A program made the translations under genes and the position numbers. Below, piece by piece: positions 50,949 through 58,259 of a DNA stretch of 64,000 nucleotides. This stretch comes from Lachnospiraceae bacterium (GTDB lineage: Bacteria; Bacillota; Clostridia; Lachnospirales; Lachnospiraceae). The notes under the pieces were generated by a model. It was not told the DNA's origin. It worked only from the letters and a program-made list of their open reading frames with translations, and ran no database searches. Each line of letters begins with the position of its first letter. Within the stretch, counting starts at the first letter, position 1. The stretch is from NCBI GenBank assembly GCA_011959105.1, contig BLLU01000067.1, positions 1-64,000 on the forward strand, read 5' to 3'.

Positions 50949-51751
50949 TAATTACTCTCCAGCCATCTGGCCACGCCGTCGCTGTCATTGCCTCCAATCA
51001 CCGCCGTGGCCATGGCTTTGAGTTCAGGAACCGCATTTTCCACCGCGTAGCACTCGTCCGCTATCTCAAACATATCCATGTCGTTTTTGCCGTCTCCGAA
51101 CACCACCAGGCGATCACAGCCCAACAGTTCTTTGAGCCGGATAACGGCATGGGATTTGGACGCTTCCGGCGGCATGATCTCCAGCCATTGATCCCCAGTG
51201 TATATTTCTGTCTGAAAGACGCAGTGATACCCGTCTTTGTATTTTTCATACAGCGGTTCCAGTTTCTCCTTTTCGTCAATGCAGGTAAGATAAAAGATTT
51301 CGCCCCGGCACAGTTCCTTCCCGTCCGCCACCCTGCGCGTTCTGGGATCTCCTCTTCTGCTCTCCAGAAAGCGTGTCATGCCCGGCGTGCACAGAGAAGG
51401 CACATAGGAAAACTTTTCCCGGCCCTCCAGATAGGCATAGACAATGGGATACACGCCCTTTGCTGCCAAATTCTCCAGTACCTCCCCGATCTCGGGCCCA
51501 AAAAAATTCTTGAGGCAGGGGGCTCCGTCCCTGCCGTCCACCAGGGCCGCGCCATTATAAACCACCAGGGGGATATCCGTCCGCAGCCCTGCCGTAACTT
51601 TGCAGGCCGTCAGATAAGACCTGGCTGTGGCATAGGAGAACAGCATGCCCCTCTCCACCAGTGCGTTAATGGTCCGATTGGTGTATTCCGAAGTCCTGGC
51701 ATCACTTCGCAGCAGAGTGCCGTCCAGATCGGATATGTATAGGTTTTTCAT
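50936..51751 (-). CDS. Cof-type HAD-IIB phosphatase
   Basis: This 271-residue haloacid dehalogenase-superfamily phosphatase has motif I YISDLDGTLLRSD, motif II-like FSYATARS, and motif III-IV VFGDGKNDMDMF with the acid pair. The cap is of the C2B type between motifs II and III. Members act on sugar phosphates, nucleotides or FMN. GGGAGG precedes the ATG. It overlaps the M42 gene tail-to-tail. Confidence 0.9.
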   Translation of the reverse strand: MKNLYISDLDGTLLRSDARTSEYTNRTINALVERGMLFSYATARSYLTACKVTAGLRTDIPLVVYNGAALVDGRDGAPCLKNFFGPEIGEVLENLAAKGVYPIVYAYLEGREKFSYVPSLCTPGMTRFLESRRGDPRTRRVADGKELCRGEIFYLTCIDEKEKLEPLYEKYKDGYHCVFQTEIYTGDQWLEIMPPEASKSHAVIRLKELLGCDRLVVFGDGKNDMDMFEIADECYAVENAVPELKAMATAVIGGNDSDGVARWLESNYYPR

Positions 51752-51888
51752 GAAAATAACCTCCCACTATAAACGGTGAACATTTAAATCAGATTTAGTG
51801 TTTTGAGAGTAAACGCAAAGACTCTATCCCTAAGTCTGCAGGAGAACGCCAAATATTCCACTACATGTTCTTATTTGGCGCTTATGAT

Positions 51889-52539
51889 TTAATTTTTTCT
51901 AAAGATCTTTCTAAATATTTCTTTAGACGTTTTCTCTTCCGAAAACAGAATATCCATATCCTCGGTAAAAATCTCCCTTACTTTTTCAATAAGTGGTATC
52001 AATTTGCTTATATCATACTCCTCATCACTATTATCTTCATCCTCTCCCCATTCACCTACTTTTTCGACTTTAGGCTTATAGTGAACAATGCTATTTCTAA
52101 AACTACATACTTTATGTATATCACTAACTATACTTGGTTCCATACACCTTGAAGTAGTTAATTTATATAACCATGTAAGTTTATCTTTAATAGAAATTCC
52201 TTTCATACAAGATGAATATTCTCTATTGGATAACTCATACTTGTTTAGCAAAATCTTATGATAAAATTCATTAGTAATTTGTTCAAAACATATTCCTGCC
52301 AGAGCAATTGCAACATCCTTTTGTCCTAAACACACTGCGTTTTCTACTGCCTTCACAAATTCATCACCTATCACAATTGCAACATTCATTAATTCTAATT
52401 GTCCTCTGTCCAAGAATGAAAATACTTCTCGCTTTATTTCTTCATCACTAGAGTTTTCTGTAATTTTCTCTTCTAATAATAAATTAGAAATAATAGCAGG
52501 CACAAATATTTCTACTATTGATTTATCAATCTCTTCCAT
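51889..52539 (-). CDS. HEPN-like protein
   Basis: This 216-residue, all-helical, AT-rich protein has the HEPN motif RNSIVH at 148-153 (R-x4-H), preceded by VCSF and followed by YKP. Earlier helix: AIALAGICFEQITNEFYHKIL. HEPN domains with an intact R-x4-H are often RNases in toxin or defense systems, which fits the island that follows. The C-terminal 60 residues are acidic then basic (GEWGEDEDNSDEEYD...FRKIFRKN). GAAGG precedes the ATG. No partner antitoxin is evident next to it. Confidence 0.55.
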   Translation of the reverse strand: MEEIDKSIVEIFVPAIISNLLLEEKITENSSDEEIKREVFSFLDRGQLELMNVAIVIGDEFVKAVENAVCLGQKDVAIALAGICFEQITNEFYHKILLNKYELSNREYSSCMKGISIKDKLTWLYKLTTSRCMEPSIVSDIHKVCSFRNSIVHYKPKVEKVGEWGEDEDNSDEEYDISKLIPLIEKVREIFTEDMDILFSEEKTSKEIFRKIFRKN

Positions 52540-52598
52540 GTACTTTACCTTCTTTTATCAATATTCACAAGCCATCGGTATCAGTTCTATTCCAACAC

Positions 52599-52832
52599 TT
52601 ACTGGAATTTACTTTTAACTCTTTTTCTAATACATTCGTTGCATTTCCACAACCTCCACACGGCACGATACCTGCCGAAGTATTCTTTAGTAAGCACTGA
52701 GCCGCCATTTTTCAGACGCTCGTCATCCATGGCCCAACCTTTGATGGTGTAGTCCTTAGCGATACCGTTGGCCCATTTACGAAACTGCACGGCTCGTTCA
52801 TTGCTTACCTTAAAGCCAACTGTGATAATCAT
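52599..52832 (-). pseudogene. fragment of a RhuM-family gene
   Basis: The frame MIITVGFKVSNERAVQFRKW continues to DYTIKGWAMDDERLKNGGSVLTKEYF, which matches the central part of RhuM-family ('virulence protein') genes as I remember them. The rest is gone: the Met is internal in the family, and after KEYF the sequence becomes unrelated (YRAVWRLWKCNEC). So both ends are lost. It marks decay or recombination at the island edge. Confidence 0.65.
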
Positions 52833-52974
52833 TCGAAAATACTTTCAACATCCTATCAAGTATCATTTTCACCTGTCCGGCTTCGTATCTTCTCATAATT
52901 GAATCATTGCAAAAATGGTGCTCTCAAAGATTAATGACATTCTGTATAACTACAAGTTTTCTTCATTCTCCATT

Positions 52975-54042
52975 TCAGTCATCCTTCTTACAGTCAAAGT
53001 AAGCTCTCGCAATTCCATCCAACTGCGTTGCGATATCCTTAAACGGCAAATTCAAATCCAATGTTTTAACCGCTATCTGATTGCCATGCATCTGATACAT
53101 ATTATCAGGCTGTATCTCTTCTTCCGTTTTAGCATACAATAACATGCCAGAAACTTTGTGTTCTTCATCTCCAAAATCATAATCACGATTCTTAACATAG
53201 GTAAAAATCTGATACATATTATTTGAATGAAGTGTGTGCTTGTCGTACCGTGTTTGTGTCGTATGACTGTAGTGCTTGGCATCAATAATAAGGACAGTAT
53301 TATCCTTCTGTAAGTGAATATCACTCTGCATAACCGGCAGCATTTTCCTGATGCCATCATCTACAGACCAAGGAATCTGTGAAGCACTGACTTTCAGTTC
53401 TGGATAGTGTCGGCTGTAATATTCCAGAATAAACTTCTCATACAGTCTGCACATACGCTGCTCATCAGCAAATGACGCCAACCTATAGTCTCCGGCGTCC
53501 GTTGTAATAAGCATTCCCTCAATAATTAGCTGACAGATACTAATCAGCATCCTATAGGTTTGATTATTGCGCTGAAATCTTATAAATGACCATCTGATGG
53601 ATGTCGGCTCCAAAGTATCAACATTGGAGAAGAACAACATCTTCTTTCTTAAGTCATCTTTGTACTCGGACTTTACCTTTGCATTTCTCAACAGCAATGT
53701 AACCGTTGTTTTAATAATCCGGTTAAAGAGATTATTTTCAGACAGCTCATCAAAATCACAGGTCAGAACTCGTTTGTGAGTTAGACGGTTCTTTATTGTG
53801 CCGGGCATATTTATTTTACCACGCATTGCAGGAAGTTCTTCCTGGCGGTTTATGTACTCTCTATATAAGCCCTGCTTCAACTGGATACCGATTCCTTTTG
53901 CAAGGATAGCGGCTAAAAGATCATACATCTCATCAAATGATTCAACCGCTACCTCCTCATAGTTCTCTTGATTCAATGTCTGAAACGCATAGGACAGCAT
54001 ATGATATATATTGTTTATTATTATGGTTTTATCCTTTGTCAT
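52975..54042 (-). CDS. mcrC: McrC, nuclease/specificity subunit of a McrBC-type system
   Basis: This 355-residue McrC-like protein carries the PD-(D/E)xK nuclease that McrB (GTPase) would drive on modified DNA. N-terminal family phrase NNIYHMLSYAFQTL; nuclease core SDIHLQKDNTVLIIDAKHYS near 265-285, then NNMYQIFTYVKNRDY and KVSGMLLYAKTEEE. ATG 54042 overlaps the mcrB stop by 4 nt (ATGA), so this start is better than 54072. McrB is reduced to its last codons by an IS, so this system is very probably inactive, although mcrC itself is intact. Confidence 0.88.
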   Translation of the reverse strand: MTKDKTIIINNIYHMLSYAFQTLNQENYEEVAVESFDEMYDLLAAILAKGIGIQLKQGLYREYINRQEELPAMRGKINMPGTIKNRLTHKRVLTCDFDELSENNLFNRIIKTTVTLLLRNAKVKSEYKDDLRKKMLFFSNVDTLEPTSIRWSFIRFQRNNQTYRMLISICQLIIEGMLITTDAGDYRLASFADEQRMCRLYEKFILEYYSRHYPELKVSASQIPWSVDDGIRKMLPVMQSDIHLQKDNTVLIIDAKHYSHTTQTRYDKHTLHSNNMYQIFTYVKNRDYDFGDEEHKVSGMLLYAKTEEEIQPDNMYQMHGNQIAVKTLDLNLPFKDIATQLDGIARAYFDCKKDD

Positions 54043-54127
54043 TGAAATATACCGTGCAGGATATTCTCCCAACGCTGCAGCTTTGCACTCTCATCAAACC
54101 AGTACTCACTGACCTGTCCCCGCCAGC
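54039..54127 (-). pseudogene. mcrB: C-terminal remnant of mcrB
   Basis: Reading the minus strand into the mcrC start gives WRGQVSEYWFDE, then KLQRWENILHGIFQ and TGA overlapping the mcrC ATG. This agrees with my memory of McrB C-termini (YWFD...KWE.IL.GI). The frame meets the IS end near 54128. The GTPase and N-terminal domains are absent from the window. Confidence 0.6.
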
Positions 54128-54263
54128 ATAGACACCTAAAACGAAAGGATTCTATCCGGTTCTTAGTTTTACTCGTTTTTTCTAACTTTTACATCTACAC
54201 GGGCTGTCGGAAAGGAACCCGCTCCCGACAGCCACACCCGCGTAAAGATTTATTCAAAAGCAG

Positions 54264-55139
54264 CTAAGCCACTTTCAAATCTCTCTGGTGTATCCGGTAA
54301 TACTCTTCCGGCGTCAGATAACCGTTTGCTTCATGGATCCGTTTTCGGTTATAAAATATCCATATGTACTCAAATACTGCCCTCCTGGCTTCCTCCCGGG
54401 TGCGGAAATGCTGTCCGTTTAACCATTCCTGTTTTAACTTCCCTAGAAGCTCTCCATCGGCGCATTGTCCCAGCAGTTCCCCTTCCGGCTCATGCTGCTG
54501 ATGAATCCATGCTCCTTTGCCAGTTCCTGATAATCTAGTGAGCAGTACTAGCTTCCCCTGTCGGAGTGCAGGATACAGCCCTTTGTAATCTTTGTATGGT
54601 GGGTGGCATCCTTCAGTGCAGATATCACCAGTTCTTTTGTCATACGTCCGTCCATTGCCGTGCCGACTATCTTATCCCCGCAAAGATCCATGACCCCGGC
54701 AAGATAAAGCCAGCCTTCATCCGTTGGAATATAGGTAATGTCACTTACCATTTTCTGGCCTGTCGGCAGTAAAATCCCTGTTCAGGATATTTTCCGCCAC
54801 TGGAAGGTTATGCTTTGAATTGGTTGTTGCTTTATACTTTTTATGGCTTTTTGACCGTATGCCGTTTTCACGTATGATGCGTTCGACCCGCTTATGGTTG
54901 ACCGGCATTTGTGATTTTCGGTTTATTTCATGGGTTATTTTTCTGCTTCCATAGGTGTTTTGTGATGCCTCGTGAATCCCTATGATCTCTTGCAGAAGGG
55001 CTTCATTCTCTATACAGCGCAGACTTTTGGAACGTTTGCGCCATGCATAATAACCGCTTTTTGAAACCTGAAGCCACTGCGCCATCTTCGCGGTCCGGTA
55101 TCTGGAGCGGTTCTGCTCCATGTAAAGGTACCGGATCAC
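54264..55139 (-). pseudogene. IS3-family orfB transposase, broken
   Basis: The DDE integrase part of the transposase is spread over several frames. The first piece (55139-54741) ends FTADRPENGK at a frameshift. The second starts VSDITYIPTDEGWLYLAG (first Asp) and runs to LHSDRGS (second Asp), then hits TAG where family members have Gln (GSQYCS). The third ends NAPMESF (catalytic Glu), followed by a one-base loss, then the intact C-terminal phrase ending HQRDLKVA. At least two frameshifts and one amber make the IS immobile on its own. Confidence 0.9.
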
Positions 55140-55420
55140 TTCAGGTTCTTTGCAAAGAAGGCGCTTGCTTTTTTTAGGAATTCATTTTCCTCTTCCAGAT
55201 CCTTTATGCGCTTTTTGAGGGCACGCAGTTCGGCATCTTCCTGATGGAGATTGCCGCTGCCCACAAATGGTTCTGTGGGATGTTCCTTAAAGCGGGACAT
55301 CCATGTATACAGGGTATTTACGTTAACACCAAGCTCCCTTGCAACCTGTGCCGCAGGTACGCCTGACTGCACCCTCTTACATGCCTCTTCCTTGAATTCG
55401 ATATTGTACGTCTGTGCCAT
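55136..55420 (-). CDS. IS3-family orfA transposase DNA-binding subunit
   Basis: This 94-residue protein has an N-terminal HTH (FKEEACKRVQSGVPAAQVARE, then NVNTLYTWMSRFKE) and a C-terminal leucine-zipper-like helix (ELRALKKRIKDLEEENEFLK). It is typical of IS3/IS150 OrfA, which binds the ends and normally makes the OrfAB fusion by frameshifting. It overlaps orfB by 4 nt. It is intact, but its partner is broken. Confidence 0.92.
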   Translation of the reverse strand: MAQTYNIEFKEEACKRVQSGVPAAQVARELGVNVNTLYTWMSRFKEHPTEPFVGSGNLHQEDAELRALKKRIKDLEEENEFLKKASAFFAKNLK

Positions 55421-55449
55421 AATCTTTCCTCCTGACTCTGCTGGATAGA

Positions 55450-56367
55450 TTATACCACTCGTTCTATATGTCTATCAAATGGGGTATAAGGCACTGCTAC
55501 AATCCTTCTTTTCAGATAATCAATCCTGCTCACTTCATGAAATCTTCTACTTTTTTCCGGATCCTCCGCTTTTAGAGCGGCATAAGCAGATTTAAGATGG
55601 ATATATACAAACGGAATGTGGCTCCATGTCTGACCAAACTGCTCCGAAAACATAAGAAACTGATTCCTTATCTTATCCAGCCGATCCATGTCAAAGCGTT
55701 TGTTCACATCTCGCAATGCCAGCTTCAAACTCTTTTCCTCTGCTATAGAAGCCTTAACATTCATGATACATATGATCGGTTTTCCAAGGTTTACAATTCT
55801 ACTAAAGCATTCTGCTTCCGCGACCTGCGGTGCATCATCTGTGATCAGGAGCAGGATCAGATCGGCAGTCTTAGCCGCTTCAAACGCAATCTGTTCATCA
55901 TCTTCACCTTCAAAAGCTCCAATTCGTGGAACATCGGTGATTTCAAGTCCATTCCACATATACTTGCGAACGTCTCTGGTTGTACGCTGAGATCCTTTTC
56001 CGATAGACGAACCATCCCCTTCGGTCAAAATCTCCATAAGCGTGGATTTACCAGCCATAGTCCTTCCAAAAAGCGTTACAGAAAACTTTGAAAGATTCTC
56101 TCTTAGGTTTTGCAAATCCTCCTTAAAAGCAAACGACAGACGATTAAATGCATCTCTGATCTCCACCAACTGTACTTCCAATAGTTCTGTAGCCTCCGGT
56201 GCATAACACGGAAAACTATTGAAATCGATAATAGTGCTCTGTACATTCTCTTGTGCTGAAGCCAACGCCCTATTCAAATTCTTTTCTTGTGCTGAAACTA
56301 TTTTATATCCAGTCTTAGCCTACTTATTACATTCCTTCAGCACCTGCTTCAAGTTTGTTTCTTCCAT
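55450..56367 (-). pseudogene. truncated dynamin/YfjP-like GTPase
   Basis: P-loop GTPase with G1 GRTMAGKST, G3-like DVPRIG and G4-like NVKA (not the usual NKxD), preceded by helical parts and followed by helices. Reading from ATG 56367 (GAGG upstream) gives a natural N-terminus, METNLKQVL-like, but TAG at codon 16 (56320-56322) interrupts it; a CAG would restore it. The frame goes on to 55450, but its last codons (YTPFDRHIERVV) come from the IS end at 55477, so the C-terminus is lost. It could be expressed in part from TTG 56277 onward. Role unknown; GTPases of this type occur in defense islands. Confidence 0.75.
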
Positions 56368-56391
56368 GTTACCTCACATGCTATAGATTCA

Positions 56392-58203
56392 CTATTCTTC
56401 CAAACTTACCCCGTAACTGTTAATCGTCTGCTCAGATCCTTTATCTGATATAGTCTTCTCCATAGCTCCCTCAATTACTGTCATAATGGCCTTGGCTCTG
56501 TCAATAAAGTATGTGTCAAAATCATCATTGATGAATGCATCGTAGTTTACAAGGTGCGATTCTACCCTGGATTTCAGCTGTTCCTCATCAATTTGCGCAG
56601 CCTTCATAATCTTCTGACTGTACTTGCTCGGAGCCTCCCCACCGATCTGGCGATTAGATTCCGGGAGCAGCGGAGTCTTATTGATAATTGAATTCCACTT
56701 GGCTTTCGGATATCCCTGCTTGATACAGTATGCTTCCGGGAAGATGTGATGGATATCTGGAGATTCATCCATACTCTTAACGATATCCATTGTGGTGCCC
56801 TTCATAAAATCTCTGCAACTCTCGCGATATACAAGAGCCATTATTCCCTTGTATGCTGCACTGTTTCTGGTTTGCAGGGACATCAGTCTTGTGGCTGAAA
56901 AATATGAAGCATTGATAGTACGGTTCTGGCTTTCTTTACCCTGAATTGCAGCAACGACATCCTCTATATCATTTGCAAACCTTGTTTCGTTTGCGCCACC
57001 ATACATCTCGCCCATTATTCCGCACCAGAACCAGCGCGAAAGAATATTCTGAGTCTGAGGGAGATTAAAGCTGCTCTTGCCGATTACGGCACATATGGCA
57101 GCAAGAGGGACAAGCTGAGTAGTATACGGAAGATCTCTCATTCTGAAAACATACTGACTAAACAGGAATTTTCTTGCCATCTTATAGCCTTCAAGAACCG
57201 CAGCCTTGTTCGCTTGATATGATTCAAATTCCAGTCCCAAAACATCCTTCTTCTTACAGGTTGTAGCCGTCTCAGCAAAATAACTGGTGTAAAGTGTAAT
57301 TGTTGTTAAGAATGCCGTTTTATCAACACCCTTCATAACATCTGTATTCAGCGGCTCATTCTTACCCCAGATAATATCTCTGCACTCTTCCCAGTCTTTT
57401 CTTAGATCGAATTCATAAGTTGCAAAGGTCGCCGTAACCAGCTCAAATACTGTTAACGCAACACCGCCGGTATTCACATTCTCAAATACCTTACATACGG
57501 CTTCACGCGGTGTTTCTCTTCCAAGTGTAATCACCGGGAGTTTATAACCAGTAATAGTCTCAATGACTTCCGTACGGAACTGCTTGTAGCGTTCCATAAA
57601 TTCCTTACCATACTCATGATATTCCTTGTAACCGTCAGCCCAATCTTCACGTGCACTTCCATCAAAGATAATATTGATCGGAAACATCTCGTTTTCATAT
57701 TCCAGTTCCTTTGTCGAAAGATCCAGAAGCACCTTTCGATTAAAATCGGTTTTTACTTTTCTGTCTTCCGGAACCGGAACGATAGCATCATAACGATCCT
57801 CGTTATCGTCCAAGCATTTCTTCATGTCAAGATAATAGAACCTTTTTATTTCCTTGCCCTTGTCAGTTTTGGTAAGAACCGCATCGGTTGAGCATGTGGT
57901 GCGATACATAGAAGTAAGGCGCTGCTGCCCGTCAAGAATAAGATAATCAGGCGCTACTGTAACATTCTTCACACCCTCAATCGGTCGATATTTGAACTTC
58001 ACATTTTCATTCCCGCATTCCAGGCGCATAATCGCACCCATAGGATATCCTTGTGAAAGGCTCGCCAAAATACCTCTGATACGCCCATCATCCCAAGTCC
58101 AGCTACGCTGGAACTCCGGTAGCTGCGCCTTACCTGATGTAACATCGCGCATCAGCTCGCTCAGTTCTGTATCCAAAGACTTGGGTGCTATATTAATTGC
58201 CAT
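56392..58203 (-). CDS. DUF262-HNH protein, GmrSD-like
   Basis: This 603-residue protein has an N-terminal DUF262 domain: LPEFQRSWTW at 28-37 and DGQQRLTS at 91-98 (ParB-like nucleotide-binding). A C-terminal HNH-type region has DIHHIFPEAYCIKQGYP near 480. This is the layout of GmrSD-type IV enzymes that cut modified DNA, where DUF262 is the NTP-hydrolysing part and the HNH part cuts. Both are in one chain here. GGAG precedes the ATG. It lies 57 bp after the metalloprotease-fusion gene on the same strand, so it probably belongs to the same type I restriction operon. Confidence 0.85.
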   Translation of the reverse strand: MAINIAPKSLDTELSELMRDVTSGKAQLPEFQRSWTWDDGRIRGILASLSQGYPMGAIMRLECGNENVKFKYRPIEGVKNVTVAPDYLILDGQQRLTSMYRTTCSTDAVLTKTDKGKEIKRFYYLDMKKCLDDNEDRYDAIVPVPEDRKVKTDFNRKVLLDLSTKELEYENEMFPINIIFDGSAREDWADGYKEYHEYGKEFMERYKQFRTEVIETITGYKLPVITLGRETPREAVCKVFENVNTGGVALTVFELVTATFATYEFDLRKDWEECRDIIWGKNEPLNTDVMKGVDKTAFLTTITLYTSYFAETATTCKKKDVLGLEFESYQANKAAVLEGYKMARKFLFSQYVFRMRDLPYTTQLVPLAAICAVIGKSSFNLPQTQNILSRWFWCGIMGEMYGGANETRFANDIEDVVAAIQGKESQNRTINASYFSATRLMSLQTRNSAAYKGIMALVYRESCRDFMKGTTMDIVKSMDESPDIHHIFPEAYCIKQGYPKAKWNSIINKTPLLPESNRQIGGEAPSKYSQKIMKAAQIDEEQLKSRVESHLVNYDAFINDDFDTYFIDRAKAIMTVIEGAMEKTISDKGSEQTINSYGVSLEE

Positions 58204-58259
58204 GCTATCATTCTCCTTTTATCGATTTTCTTGCATTCTCATGCACAATTAAACCGTCA

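Larger units (their letters stand above)
54126..55477 (-). mobile_element. degraded IS3-family insertion sequence (IS150-like)
   Basis: About 1.35 kb. Imperfect inverted ends: from 54128 inward ATAGACACCTAAAACGA and from 55475 inward ATAGACATATAGAACGA; both continue to CTATCC. Contains orfA (intact) and orfB (broken). A 9-bp stem GGCTGTCGG/CCGACAGCC lies at 54202-54233. It carries mcrB remains on one side and a truncated GTPase gene on the other. Confidence 0.8.
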
